In this document: in pieces, positions 16,877 through 24,987 of the stretch
Layout: each line of letters opens with the position of its first letter
Numbering within the stretch: the stretch's first letter is position 1
Assembly: GCA_027492485.1 (NCBI GenBank)
Contig: JAPUER010000074.1
Location: 1 to 39,458, forward strand
Reading direction: 5' to 3'
Source of the DNA: Betaproteobacteria bacterium
GTDB lineage: Bacteria > Pseudomonadota > Gammaproteobacteria > Burkholderiales > Casimicrobiaceae
DNA length: 39,458 nt
Translations under genes and position numbers: made by a program
Notes under the pieces: model-generated
Database searches by the model: none
Told to the model about the DNA's origin: nothing
The model's input: only the letters and a program-made list of their open reading frames with translations

Positions 16877-17599
16877 TCACTCCTGCTGCTGATTCACTGG
16901 CCGCGCGCCGAACAACGCGGTGCCAACACGCACCATCGTCGATCCGGCCGCCACCGCGATTTCGAGGTCGTCCGACATGCCCATCGACAGCGTGTCGATG
17001 CTGGCAATTCCGCGCTTTGCCGCGGCGTACAGGCCCGCCAGCATGGCGAACTGGCGGCGTGTCGCATCCTCGCCGATGCCGGGCTCCGGCATCCCCATCA
17101 GGCCGCGCACGCGAAGTCCCGGCAAGGTGCTGGCCGCTTTCGCCAGCGCCACGGCGTCGTCCGGCGCGCAGCCGCTCTTGGACGCCTCGCCGCTGATGTT
17201 GACCTGAATGCAGACATTGAGCGGTGGCAGTGTGGCCGGACGCTGCGCCGACAGCCGCTCGGCGATCTTCAGGCGATCGACCGAATGCACCCAGTGCATC
17301 GTTTCGGCGACCACGCGGGTCTTGTTCGATTGCAGCGGGCCGATCAGATGCCATTCGATGCCGGCGAGATCGGCGAGGGCGACGCACTTCTGCGCGGCTT
17401 CCTGCACGTAGTTTTCACCGAAGGCGCGCTGCTCGGCGGCGTACAACTCGCGAATCTTTGCCGCCGGCTGCAATTTGCTGACGGCAAGTAGCGCAACGGA
17501 CGACGGATCGCGCCCGGCCTGTTGTGCCGCCGCGCGAATGCGCTCGTGCACGCGCACGAAGCGGTCTTTGGCTTGCGAAGCCTCTGAGCTTGCAGTCAT
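16877..17599 (-). CDS. yggS: PLP homeostasis protein YggS/PLPBP
   Basis: 240 residues from ATG 17599. This single-domain alanine-racemase-fold protein binds pyridoxal phosphate and keeps PLP balance. The PLP lysine lies in LLAVSKLQPAAKIRELY; GENYVQEA, WHLIGPLQSNK, VQVNIS-like (IQVNISGEASKSG), LRGLMGMP-like (VRGLMGMPEP) and LSMGMSDDLEIAVAAGSTMVRVGTALFG are all family hallmarks. It is the first gene of yggS-proC-yggU, divergent from pilT. The 98-bp shared upstream region holds two palindromes, 17602-17612 and 17655-17668. Confidence 0.96.
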   Translation of the reverse strand: MTASSEASQAKDRFVRVHERIRAAAQQAGRDPSSVALLAVSKLQPAAKIRELYAAEQRAFGENYVQEAAQKCVALADLAGIEWHLIGPLQSNKTRVVAETMHWVHSVDRLKIAERLSAQRPATLPPLNVCIQVNISGEASKSGCAPDDAVALAKAASTLPGLRVRGLMGMPEPGIGEDATRRQFAMLAGLYAAAKRGIASIDTLSMGMSDDLEIAVAAGSTMVRVGTALFGARPVNQQQE

Positions 17600-17601
17600 A
17601 A

Positions 17602-17668
17602 TGACAATGTCACAGTCACCACTCGAATGAAGAGCGTCGATCCGTATCTCGACACTGCAACGTTGCAG
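17602..17668. promoter_or_regulatory. Palindromes in the yggS/pilT divergent promoter region
   Basis: CTGCAACGTTGCAG (17655-17668) is a perfect 14-bp palindrome, and TGACAATGTCA (17602-17612) is a perfect dyad beside the yggS start. Both lie in the only space available for two divergent promoters, so they may be operators. No regulator is identified. AAAGGA at 17684-17689 is the likely pilT ribosome site. Confidence 0.45.
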
Positions 17669-17697
17669 GGCGCTCAACGGGGCAAAGGATTATAGGG

Positions 17698-18738
17698 ATG
17701 GACATCGCCGAGCTTCTTGCGTTTTCGGTCAAAAATCAGGCGTCGGACCTGCACCTTTCCGCCGGCCTGCCGCCGATGCTGCGCGTGCACGGCGACATCC
17801 GTCGCATCAATCTGCCGGCGATGGAGCACAAGGATGTGCACAGCCTCGTCTACGACATCATGTCGGACGCGCAGCGCAAGGTGTTCGAGGAAAACCTCGA
17901 GGTCGACTTCTCGTTCGAAATCCCGAACCTCGCCCGCTTCCGCGTCAATGCCTTCAACCAGGATCGGGGCGCCGCCGCGGTGTTCCGGACCATTCCGTCG
18001 CGCGTGCTGACGCTGGAGGATCTGGCAGCGCCGAAAATCTTCGCCGAACTGGCGCTGAAACCGCGCGGTCTGGTGCTAGTGACCGGGCCGACCGGGTCCG
18101 GCAAGTCCACCACGCTGGCGGCGATGGTGAACCACGCCAACGAAAACATCATGGGCCACATCCTGACGGTGGAAGACCCGATCGAGTTCGTGCACGAGAG
18201 CAAGAAATGCCTGATCAACCAGCGCGAACTGGGCGAGCAGACGCTCTCCTTCGCCAACGCGCTGCGCTCGGCCCTGCGCGAAGACCCGGACATCATCCTG
18301 ATCGGCGAAATGCGCGATCTGGAAACCATCCGCCTGGCGCTGACGGCGGCCGAGACCGGCCATCTGGTGTTCGGCACCTTGCACACCTCGTCTGCCGCCA
18401 AGACCATCGACCGCATTGTCGACGTGTTCCCGGCGGCGGAGAAGGACATGACGCGCTCGATGCTGTCGGAATCGCTGGTGGCGGTGATCTCGCAATCGCT
18501 GCTCAAGCGCAAGGACGGCTCCGGCCGCATCGCCGCGCACGAAATCATGCTCGGCACGCCGGCGATCCGCAACCTGATCCGCGAGAACAAGATCGCGCAG
18601 ATGTATTCGGTGATCCAGACCAGTCTGGCGCAAGGCATGCAGACCCTCGACCAGTGTTTGCAGGAGCTGGTCCGGCGCAATCTCATCACGCCGGCGGAAG
18701 CCCGGTTCAACGCCAAACAGGGCGAAATGTTCGCCTGA
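17698..18738 (+). CDS. pilT: Type IV pilus retraction ATPase PilT
   Basis: 346 residues. This hexameric cytoplasmic ATPase depolymerises type IV pili, driving twitching motility and DNA uptake. Walker A GPTGSGKS lies at 130-137 (Lys136, as in Pseudomonas). The Asp box TVEDPIEFVH, Walker B DIILIGEMRDLETI and His box ETGHLVFGTLHTSSA follow in order. The C-terminal AIRNLIRENK motif, specific to PilT, is present. N-terminal SDLHLSAGLPPMLRVHGDI is the usual PAS-like start. It is followed by pilU after 47 bases, in the same operon. Confidence 0.98.
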   Translation: MDIAELLAFSVKNQASDLHLSAGLPPMLRVHGDIRRINLPAMEHKDVHSLVYDIMSDAQRKVFEENLEVDFSFEIPNLARFRVNAFNQDRGAAAVFRTIPSRVLTLEDLAAPKIFAELALKPRGLVLVTGPTGSGKSTTLAAMVNHANENIMGHILTVEDPIEFVHESKKCLINQRELGEQTLSFANALRSALREDPDIILIGEMRDLETIRLALTAAETGHLVFGTLHTSSAAKTIDRIVDVFPAAEKDMTRSMLSESLVAVISQSLLKRKDGSGRIAAHEIMLGTPAIRNLIRENKIAQMYSVIQTSLAQGMQTLDQCLQELVRRNLITPAEARFNAKQGEMFA

Positions 18739-18785
18739 CCCATCGCCATTTCGTCATCTGGCGCCGCTGACAGGAAAGCCGTCTT

Positions 18786-19925
18786 ATGGAACGCGAACAA
18801 GCCACTACCTTCATGAATTCGCTGCTGGCGATGATGGTGCAGAAGAAGGCGTCGGACCTTTTCCTGACCGCCGGATTCCCGCCCGCGCTCAAGATCGACG
18901 GCGAAATCCAGCCGGTGTCGAAAACCGCGCTGACCGCGCTGCACACGCTCACTCTCGCCCGTTCGATCATGAACGACAAGCAGGCGACGGAGTTCGAGCG
19001 CACCAGCGAATGCAACTTCGCGATCAGTCCGGTCGGCGCTGGCCGCTTCCGCTGCAGCGCCTTCATGCAGCAAAACCAGGTCGGCGTCGTCATCCGCACC
19101 ATCAACACCACCATCCCGCGCTTCGAAGAGTTGATGCTGCCGCCGATCCTGCGCGACATCATTATGGCCAAGCGCGGCCTGGTGATCTTCGTCGGCGCCA
19201 CCGGCAGCGGCAAGACCACCTCGATGGCCGCGATGCTCGATCATCGCAACCGCAACTCGCGCGGCCACATCATCACCATCGAAGATCCGATCGAGTTCGT
19301 GCACGAGCATCGCAACTGCATCGTCACCCAGCGCGAGATCGGCACCGATACCGAGAACTGGGGCGTGGCGCTGAAAAACACGCTGCGGCAGGCACCCGAC
19401 GTGATCCTGATCGGCGAAATCCGCGAGCGGGAAACGATGGATCACGCCATCGCCTTCGCCGAGACCGGCCACCTCTGCCTCGCCACGCTGCACGCCAACA
19501 ACACCAACCAGGCGCTCGACCGCATCATCAACTTCTTCCCGGAAGAGCGGCGGCAGCAACTGCTGATGGATCTTTCGCTCAACCTGCGGTCGTTCGTCTC
19601 GCAGCGGCTGATTGCGCGGCGCGACGGCAAGGGCCGGGTGCCGGCGACCGAAGTGCTGCTCAACTCGCCGCTGATCTCGGATCTCATCTTCAAGGGCGAA
19701 GTGAGCGAGATCAAGGAAATCATGAAAAAGTCGAACGAGCTGGGCATGCACACCTTCGACCAGTCGTTGTTCCAGTTGCACGAGGCCGGCCACATCAGCT
19801 ACGAGGACGCGCTGCGCAACGCCGACAGCGTCAACGACCTGCGCCTGCGCATCAAGCTCGAAGGCCACGAAGCTCAGGGCCGCAACATACTGGCCGGGCT
19901 GGAGCATCTCGACATCGTCAAGTAG
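18786..19925 (+). CDS. pilU: PilT-dependent retraction ATPase PilU
   Basis: 379 residues, paralogue of PilT that assists retraction under load. It starts MEREQATTFMNSLLAMMVQKKASDLFLTAGFPPALKIDG. Walker A GATGSGKTTS begins at residue 137, followed by TIEDPIEFVHEH, Walker B DVILIGEIRERETM and ETGHLCLATLHANNTNQALDR. The C-terminal ENIL-type segment (GRNILAGLEHLDIVK) is longer than PilT's, as usual for PilU. All ATPase residues are intact. Repeat element D begins 48 bases after the stop. Confidence 0.97.
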   Translation: MEREQATTFMNSLLAMMVQKKASDLFLTAGFPPALKIDGEIQPVSKTALTALHTLTLARSIMNDKQATEFERTSECNFAISPVGAGRFRCSAFMQQNQVGVVIRTINTTIPRFEELMLPPILRDIIMAKRGLVIFVGATGSGKTTSMAAMLDHRNRNSRGHIITIEDPIEFVHEHRNCIVTQREIGTDTENWGVALKNTLRQAPDVILIGEIRERETMDHAIAFAETGHLCLATLHANNTNQALDRIINFFPEERRQQLLMDLSLNLRSFVSQRLIARRDGKGRVPATEVLLNSPLISDLIFKGEVSEIKEIMKKSNELGMHTFDQSLFQLHEAGHISYEDALRNADSVNDLRLRIKLEGHEAQGRNILAGLEHLDIVK

Positions 19926-19973
19926 TCGCCGCGCACGACCGCTGCATTTTCGGTTTTCCTGGCATTCCGCACT

Positions 19974-20095
19974 ATCAGCTTTTCGTTGCGACACCCATTT
20001 CATTGGGCGTAGCGCGTGTTTTCGCCAATTGTCGACTTTAGACGAAAACAACGGCTGAGCCCTTAGTCAATGGGCATTTCACGCGAAAGCCATAG
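19974..20095. repeat. Dispersed 120-bp palindromic element, copy D
   Basis: 122 bp. Ends ATCAGCTTTTCGTTGCG and CACGCGAAAGCCATAG; GTCGAC at 20031-20036, within 1 bp of the midpoint, followed by TTTA. Left hairpin ACCCATTTCATTGGGC, right GCCCTTAGTCAATGGGC, both well conserved. It fills the pilU to DMT-transporter gap, leaving 29 bp before the next start. Confidence 0.85.
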
Positions 20096-20124
20096 ACCCG
20101 CTGTCTGCCACGTAGCATTGCAGC

Positions 20125-21009
20125 ATGCTCGCTTACCTCTGCCTCGCCAGCGCGATGATGATCGTTGGCGCTTACGTCGGTTTCTCGAAATTGCTGGTCG
20201 CCGTGCTACCGGTGTTCCTGCTCGCCTGGCTGCGCTTCGGCATCGCCGCCGTCGCGATGGCGCACTGGCTGCCGCGCGGCGCGGATGAGGCGCCGCTGGA
20301 CGCGCGCTCACGGTGGCTGGTCTTCCTCGAATCTTTTCTCGGCAATTTCCTGTTCTCGATCTGCATGCTGTTCGGTATGCGCGAGGCGACTGCCATTTCG
20401 GCCGGCGTGATCATGGCCGGCATTCCTGCTGCCGTGGCGCTCTTGTCCTGGCTGTTCCTGCGCGAAACGCTGTCGCGCCGCATGCTGGCCGCCATCACGC
20501 TGGCAGTCGCCGGCATCGCGGTGCTCGCCTTCACCCGCGCCGGCCCCGACGACGCCCACACCTCGGCGCTCGGCATGGCGCTGCTGCTCGGCGCCGTGTT
20601 CTGCGAGGCGAGCTACGTGGTGATCGGCAAGCGGCTGACCGGCAATCTCTCGCCGAAGCGCATCAGCGCGCTGATCAATCTCTGGGGCCTGGTGCTGGTC
20701 ACGCCGCTCGGCCTGTGGACGGCATGGTCGTTCGACTTCAGCGCCGTCGGCGGCAAGCTCTGGCTCGGTCTGTTGCTCTACGCGCTGGCCGCCAGCATGT
20801 GGACGGTGTGGCTGTGGATGACCGGCCTCAAGCGCGTCCCCGCCGCCCGCGCCGGCGTGTTCACCGTCTTTCTGCCGCTGACCTCGGCGCTGGTCGGCAT
20901 CGTGTTTCTCGGCGAACGTTTCAGCAGTGTGCATGTGCTCGCTTTCGCCTGCGCGATTGCCGGCGTGCTGCTGGCCACCTGGCCGTCGCCGGCCGCTCTG
21001 CGAAAATAG
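20125..21009 (+). CDS. DMT-superfamily (EamA) transporter
   Basis: 294 residues with about ten hydrophobic segments in two similar five-helix halves, the EamA layout. Supporting features are AYVGFSKLLVAVLPVFLLAWLRFGIAA in helix 1-2, LRETLSRRM at the end of the first repeat, and the second-half LVGIVFLGERFSSVHVLAFACAIAGVLLATWP. Family members export or import amino acids, nucleosides or metabolites across the inner membrane; the substrate here is unknown. It starts 29 bases after repeat element D. The DUF971 gene begins 26 bases after its stop. Confidence 0.87.
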   Translation: MLAYLCLASAMMIVGAYVGFSKLLVAVLPVFLLAWLRFGIAAVAMAHWLPRGADEAPLDARSRWLVFLESFLGNFLFSICMLFGMREATAISAGVIMAGIPAAVALLSWLFLRETLSRRMLAAITLAVAGIAVLAFTRAGPDDAHTSALGMALLLGAVFCEASYVVIGKRLTGNLSPKRISALINLWGLVLVTPLGLWTAWSFDFSAVGGKLWLGLLLYALAASMWTVWLWMTGLKRVPAARAGVFTVFLPLTSALVGIVFLGERFSSVHVLAFACAIAGVLLATWPSPAALRK

Positions 21010-21035
21010 CGCCTTCACTTCCGAGGATGCGACCG

Positions 21036-21419
21036 ATGTCCGGTCTCGAGCACGACACCCCGATCCCGAGCGAGCTGACGCTGGACCGCAAACGCCACCT
21101 GCTGGTGCTCGCCTACGACGCGCCGGGCGGCGCCGGCCGCAAGTTCGAATTGAGCTTCGAGTTCCTGCGCGTCCATTCGCCGTCGGCCGAGGTGCGCGGT
21201 CACGGGCCGGGGCAGGAGATATTGCAAGTCGGCAAACGGGCCGTCGACATCACCGAACTGGAACCGGTCGGCATGTACGCCGTGCGGCCGACCTTCAGCG
21301 ACGGTCACAATACGGGCATTTATTCGTGGGACTATCTGCACAAGCTGTGCAACGAACAGGAACCGCTGTGGCGCGACTATCTGGCGCGGCTGCAGCGGGC
21401 GGGAGCGCAACGTGACTGA
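21036..21419 (+). CDS. DUF971 (gamma-butyrobetaine hydroxylase-like N-terminal domain) protein
   Basis: 127 residues from ATG 21036, chosen because GAGG (21023-21026) is nine bases upstream; ATG 21027 touches that site. The sequence holds [43 protein letters not shown] and the C-terminal [19 protein letters not shown], which define DUF971. Small proteins of this type have been linked to Fe-S cluster biogenesis and repair; the exact role here is inferred only from the family. It overlaps ubiE by eight bases, implying coupled translation. Confidence 0.9.
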   Translation: MSGLEHDTPIPSELTLDRKRHLLVLAYDAPGGAGRKFELSFEFLRVHSPSAEVRGHGPGQEILQVGKRAVDITELEPVGMYAVRPTFSDGHNTGIYSWDYLHKLCNEQEPLWRDYLARLQRAGAQRD

Positions 21420-22179
21420 ACCGGCCGGCAACATGGAATTCGCCGAAGGCACCACCCATTTCGGCTATCAGACGGTGGGCGAACACGAAAAGCAGCGCAA
21501 GGTGCGCGACGTGTTCGATTCGGTCGCCCGCAAGTACGACATCATGAACGACGCCATGTCGGCCGGCCTGCATCGCATCTGGAAGCGTTTCGCCGTGGCG
21601 CAACTGCATCTGCGCCCCGGCGAGCGGGTGCTCGATCTCGCCAGCGGCACCGGCGACCTGATTCGGCTGATGAGCCGCGAAGTCGGCAGCAAGGGCTTCG
21701 TGCTGCACACCGACATCAACGCCGCGATGCTGGAAGTCGGCCGCGACAATCTGCTCGATCATGGTGTGGTGGCGCCGACGGCGCAATGCAATGCCGAAAG
21801 CCTGCCGTTCGCCGACAAAAGCTTCGACGCCGTGACCATCGCCTTCGGCCTGCGCAACGTCACTCACAAGGATCGCGCGCTGGCCGAGATGCATCGCGTG
21901 CTGAAGGTCGGTGGCCGCGCGCTGGTGCTCGAGTTCTCGCGACCGAATGCGCTGCTGAAAGGCCCCTACGACTGGTATTCGTTCAACGTGCTGCCCAAAC
22001 TCGGCGCCTCGATCGCTGGCGATGCCGACAGCTACCAGTATCTGGCCGAGAGCATCCGCATGCATCCGGCGCAGGACGAACTGAAAGCGATGTTCGAGAC
22101 GGCGGGCTTTCGTCGCGTCGAATACTTCAATCTGACCGGTGGCATCGTCGCGGTTCATCGCGGCTACCGGATGGGATAA
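21412..22179 (+). CDS. ubiE: Ubiquinone/menaquinone C-methyltransferase UbiE
   Basis: 255 residues starting at GTG 21412, preceded by GGGAG at a six-base distance. It methylates the quinone ring with S-adenosylmethionine. Signatures: [41 protein letters not shown] in pieces, SAM motif [26 protein letters not shown] and the UbiE C-terminal signature [20 protein letters not shown], then [14 protein letters not shown]. Typical length. It is the first of three genes with quinone links (ubiE, Tim44-like, ubiJ); ubiB does not follow here. Confidence 0.97.
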   Translation: MTEPAGNMEFAEGTTHFGYQTVGEHEKQRKVRDVFDSVARKYDIMNDAMSAGLHRIWKRFAVAQLHLRPGERVLDLASGTGDLIRLMSREVGSKGFVLHTDINAAMLEVGRDNLLDHGVVAPTAQCNAESLPFADKSFDAVTIAFGLRNVTHKDRALAEMHRVLKVGGRALVLEFSRPNALLKGPYDWYSFNVLPKLGASIAGDADSYQYLAESIRMHPAQDELKAMFETAGFRRVEYFNLTGGIVAVHRGYRMG

Positions 22180-22196
22180 CCCTGTACTTTCACCCC

Positions 22197-22225
22197 TTGC
22201 GGTTTGCCGGACGAATCCGCATATT
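22197..22225 (+). promoter_or_regulatory. Putative sigma-70 promoter of the Tim44-like gene
   Basis: TTGCGG (22197-22202), a 17-base spacer and CATATT (22220-22225) lie in the 82-base gap between ubiE and the Tim44-like gene. The match is 4 of 6 in each box. Followed by AGGAGG just before ATG 22262. Confidence 0.45.
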
Positions 22226-22261
22226 CCGCTTTGTGCGTTGATGTTTTTTAGAGGAGGACGC

Positions 22262-23161
22262 ATGCTCAAATCCCTTTCCACGGCCATCATCGCCGCCACG
22301 GTTGCCCTCAGTGCGGTCGAGGCCGATGCCAAGAAATTTGGCGGCGGCAGATCGGTCGGCGCGCAACGCAGCGCGCCAACGCAGTCCGCCAGCCCGTCGG
22401 CGACGTCGACGCCTGCCGCAGCCCCCGCCAGTGCCGCGACCGCCGCCCCCGCGGCCGGCGCCGCCGCAGCGGCGGCTGCGAAACCAAGCCTGATGTCGCG
22501 CATGGCCGGACCGCTGGCCGGCATCGCCGCCGGTATCGGTCTCGGCTATCTCTTTTCCAAGATGGGCGCCGGCGGCTTCCTCGGCTTGCTGCTGATCGTC
22601 GGCATCGCCATCGTGGCGCTGGTCTGGTTTGCGCGCAGCGCAGGGCGTCGCGGGCAGCCGGCTGCGGCGGGCGCCGGGGCGGGCGGCTCGAATTTCGACG
22701 CGGCGCCGCAAGCGCAACCGATGCAGTACGCGGGCACCAGTGCCGGCGGTGCTGCGGCACCGGTGATGGCCAGCGGGCTGGCGGGCGGCTTCGGCATCCC
22801 GGCCGGCTTCGACAAGACCGGCTTCGAAGACAACGCCAAGAAGCAGTTCATGACCCTGCAGGGCGCCAACGACAAGGGCGATCTCGACGGCGTGCGCAAC
22901 TTCGTCACCGACGAGCTGTACAACGAGATTGCCAAGGACGTTATCAGCGGCAACAAGGATGCGACTGTGGTGGACGAACTGCATGCCGAACTGCTGGGCA
23001 TCGAGACCGAGCGCAACCAGTACTGGGCGAGCGTGCAGTTCAGCGGCAAGATGCGCGAAGACGGCATGATGATGGCCTCGCCGTTCCGCGAAATCTGGAA
23101 TCTGGTGAAGCCGGTCGACGGCAGCAAGGGCTGGCTGGTCGCCGGCATCCAGCAGGCCTGA
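22262..23161 (+). CDS. Tim44-like domain membrane protein
   Basis: 299 residues from ATG 22262, preceded by a near-perfect AGGAGG. An N-terminal signal segment (SLSTAIIAATVALSAVEADA) is followed by an Ala/Pro/Ser-rich stretch, two hydrophobic helices (about 78-125, LAGIAAGIGLGYLFSK and FLGLLLIVGIAIVALVWF), a Gly/Ala linker and the C-terminal Tim44-like fold (FEDNAKKQFMTLQGANDKGDLDGVRNFVTDELYNEI ... WASVQFSG ... FREIWNLVKP) in shorter conserved blocks. Bacterial Tim44-like proteins are inner-membrane proteins of unknown function. Position between ubiE and ubiJ suggests a membrane or quinone role, but this is inference. A terminator follows at 23178-23205. Confidence 0.88.
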   Translation: MLKSLSTAIIAATVALSAVEADAKKFGGGRSVGAQRSAPTQSASPSATSTPAAAPASAATAAPAAGAAAAAAAKPSLMSRMAGPLAGIAAGIGLGYLFSKMGAGGFLGLLLIVGIAIVALVWFARSAGRRGQPAAAGAGAGGSNFDAAPQAQPMQYAGTSAGGAAAPVMASGLAGGFGIPAGFDKTGFEDNAKKQFMTLQGANDKGDLDGVRNFVTDELYNEIAKDVISGNKDATVVDELHAELLGIETERNQYWASVQFSGKMREDGMMMASPFREIWNLVKPVDGSKGWLVAGIQQA

Positions 23162-23177
23162 CGCCACTCGTTCCCGC

Positions 23178-23205
23178 AAAAAAGCTGGCCGTGCGCCGGC
23201 TTTTT
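23178..23205 (+). terminator. Intrinsic terminator after the Tim44-like gene
   Basis: Stem AAAAAGCTGGC / GCCGGCTTTTT with one T-G wobble, a CGTGC loop and five T. It is 16 bases after the stop and could work in both directions because of its A and T flanks. Confidence 0.82.
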
Positions 23206-23264
23206 CATTGCTGCGGATAACCTATCGATGCCGGCGAACGGCGCCAGTTTGCGAAAATAGCCGC

Positions 23265-23843
23265 ATGATTCCCGCCTCGCTGATCGCCCGCGCCCTGTCC
23301 CGCCTGCTCTCGCACGACGATGCCGCCCGCAAGCTGCTCGCCGCCCACCGCGGAGAAACCCTGCAGGTACGCATGCCGCCGTTCGCCACCACGCTGCGCG
23401 TGACCGACGACGGTGACTTTGTCGCGGTCGACCCCGGCTTCGACGAGCGCGACGTATCGGTCAGCGTGGAGTTCCCGTTGACCTCGCTGCCGCTGCTGGC
23501 GCAGGGCAAGGAGGCCGCGCTGCGCAGCGCGAAAGTTTCCGGCAAGGCCGCCCTGCTGCAGGACGTCTCGAAGGCGTTTTCGTCGCTGCCGCTGGCGGCC
23601 GAGGCCGAACTGGAGCGCGTGGTCGGCCCGATCCTCGCGCACGAAGCGGTGCGCTTTCTGCGCGCGCTGAAAGCGCTTGGCGACAACGCGCAGGCCAGTC
23701 TGCACGAGGCCGGCAAGCGCTATCTGCACGACGAGGCGCGACTGGTTGCCGAGCGCGACGATGTGGCCCGCTTCGCCGCCGACATCCAGCGCCTGCGCAT
23801 CGACGTGCAGCGGCTGCAAGCGCGGGTGGCGAAGCTCGCCTGA
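23265..23843 (+). CDS. ubiJ: Ubiquinone biosynthesis accessory factor UbiJ (SCP2 domain)
   Basis: 192 residues from ATG 23265. The N-terminal SCP2-type lipid-binding domain (ASLIARALSRLLSHDDAARKLLAAHRGETLQVRMPPF in pieces, DVSVSVEFPLTSLPLLAQGKEAALRSAKVSGKAALLQDVSKAF) is followed by the helical C-terminus RFAADIQRLRIDVQRLQARVAKL, as in UbiJ. UbiJ binds ubiquinone intermediates and scaffolds the soluble Ubi complex. Its place after ubiE agrees with enteric ubiE-ubiJ-ubiB, but here a thioesterase gene faces it instead of ubiB, with only five bases between stops. Confidence 0.85.
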   Translation: MIPASLIARALSRLLSHDDAARKLLAAHRGETLQVRMPPFATTLRVTDDGDFVAVDPGFDERDVSVSVEFPLTSLPLLAQGKEAALRSAKVSGKAALLQDVSKAFSSLPLAAEAELERVVGPILAHEAVRFLRALKALGDNAQASLHEAGKRYLHDEARLVAERDDVARFAADIQRLRIDVQRLQARVAKLA

Positions 23844-23848
23844 CCTGG

Positions 23849-24400
23849 TCAGGCTTTTTCAGTCGGCAGCTCGAACACCAGACAAGTCGTCGACGCATGC
23901 GCGTAGAGCGTACCGTCGGCGCCGTACAGGCGGCCTTCGGCGGTGGCGGTCTGCCGTCCGACGTGCACCGTATAGCCTTCGGCGCGCACCAGCGGCACCT
24001 TGAGCGAGATGCCTTTCACGATGTTCAGCTTGAGTTCCAGCGTCGTGTAGGCGCGGCCGACCGGCATCGCGGTGTGCACGGCGCAGCCCACCGCCGAATC
24101 CAGTAGCGTCGCATACCAGCCGCCGTGCACCGTGCCCATCGGGTTCAGCAGGCGCGGCGACGGTGTGCCCTGGAAGATGGCGCGGCCATGCGCTACCTCG
24201 ATCAAGGTGAAATCCAGCGTCTCGGAAATGGGCGGCGCCGGCGCCTTGCCGTCGAGCAGCAGTTGCATCTGCTGCAAACCCGTTAGCCCCGCCAACTGCT
24301 CGCGCGTTGCCACGCCACGGCCAACGATGCGGGCGCGCACCGCCGCCTCCTCGTCCTGCCAGCGTTTGAGGGTTTCTTCTGCGCTTGCGTCCTGCTTCAT
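23849..24400 (-). CDS. PaaI-type hotdog-fold thioesterase
   Basis: 183 residues. The N-terminal 50 residues are a helical extension (EETLKRWQDEEAAVRARIVGRG). The hotdog domain follows, with LLNPMGTVHGGWYATLLDSAVGCAVHT, the HGG(W) motif and catalytic acidic residue of PaaI/4HBT thioesterases, then TLELKLNIVKGI and GRLYGADGTLYAHASTTCLVF. It hydrolyses an acyl-CoA or aryl-CoA; substrate unknown. It is divergent from the MarR-MFS operon with 134 bases between, so that regulator may control it too. Confidence 0.88.
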   Translation of the reverse strand: MKQDASAEETLKRWQDEEAAVRARIVGRGVATREQLAGLTGLQQMQLLLDGKAPAPPISETLDFTLIEVAHGRAIFQGTPSPRLLNPMGTVHGGWYATLLDSAVGCAVHTAMPVGRAYTTLELKLNIVKGISLKVPLVRAEGYTVHVGRQTATAEGRLYGADGTLYAHASTTCLVFELPTEKA

Positions 24401-24491
24401 GCCTTCACCTTGTTCATGGTTTGCGAGTACGGCCCACGATTCCGTCCGGGCCGGGCTGGCGTTTGTTTTTGCCGCAGCATTTGTTTGCAGC

Positions 24492-24504
24492 TACAATAAT
24501 TGTA
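24492..24504. promoter_or_regulatory. Palindromic operator candidate upstream of marR-type gene
   Basis: TACAATAATTGTA is a perfect 13-bp dyad in an AT-rich island, 30 bp before the MarR-type start. It lies between a TTGCAG box (24485-24490) and CAATAT (24509-24514), an 18-base spacing. Such a position fits autorepression by the MarR protein. Confidence 0.55.
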
Positions 24505-24534
24505 TATGCAATATTATTTTGCCAGCACCAAACC

Positions 24535-24987
24535 ATGACTAGTCAACCTCGCGGCTGTACCAACTTCAAACTGCGGCAACTGCTGCGCCGGGTATCGCTG
24601 GTGTATGACCACGCGATGGCGGAGAGCGGCCTGAAGATCACGCAGTATTCGCTGCTGACCCATGTCGACCGCCTCGGGCCAATCACGCAGGCCGATCTGG
24701 CGCGCGCCATGGCGATGGATTCGTCGACGTTGTCGCGTAACCTGAAACCGTTGCAGGCCGCCGGCTGGATTGCCGTGCGCGCCGGCGACGACGCGCGCAG
24801 CAACGCGCTGGCGCTCACCGCCGCCGGTCGGCGCAAGCGCAGCGACGCGCAGGCACTGTGGAAAAAAGCGCAGTTGCAGTTGAACGAAACGGTCGGCGTC
24901 GACGACGTCATCGCGCTGCACGCGCTGATCGATCGCATCAGCGATGCGCTGACGCACGACACCAGCGACGAAAGGAACGCCGCATGA
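24535..24987 (+). CDS. MarR-family transcriptional regulator
   Basis: 150 residues from ATG 24535. The winged helix lies at about 30-100: LKITQYSLLTHVDRLGPITQADLARAMAMDSSTLSRNLKPLQAAGWIAVRAGDDARSNALALTAAGRR, given here as short blocks LKITQYSLL, DLARAMAMDSSTLSRNLKPL and WI.VR.GDDARS. The DxRS wing motif is kept. MarR dimers bind palindromes and let go on binding small ligands. A perfect palindrome lies at 24492-24504. The stop overlaps the start of the MFS gene (ATGA), so it most likely controls that transporter. Confidence 0.93.
   Translation: MTSQPRGCTNFKLRQLLRRVSLVYDHAMAESGLKITQYSLLTHVDRLGPITQADLARAMAMDSSTLSRNLKPLQAAGWIAVRAGDDARSNALALTAAGRRKRSDAQALWKKAQLQLNETVGVDDVIALHALIDRISDALTHDTSDERNAA

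Noticed and set aside
17850-20051. A long open frame (733 codons) antisense to pilT-pilU
   Set aside because: It is a by-product of high GC and strong codon bias in the sense genes. Its product is Arg/Ala/Asp-rich with no domain, while both sense frames are clear ATPases.
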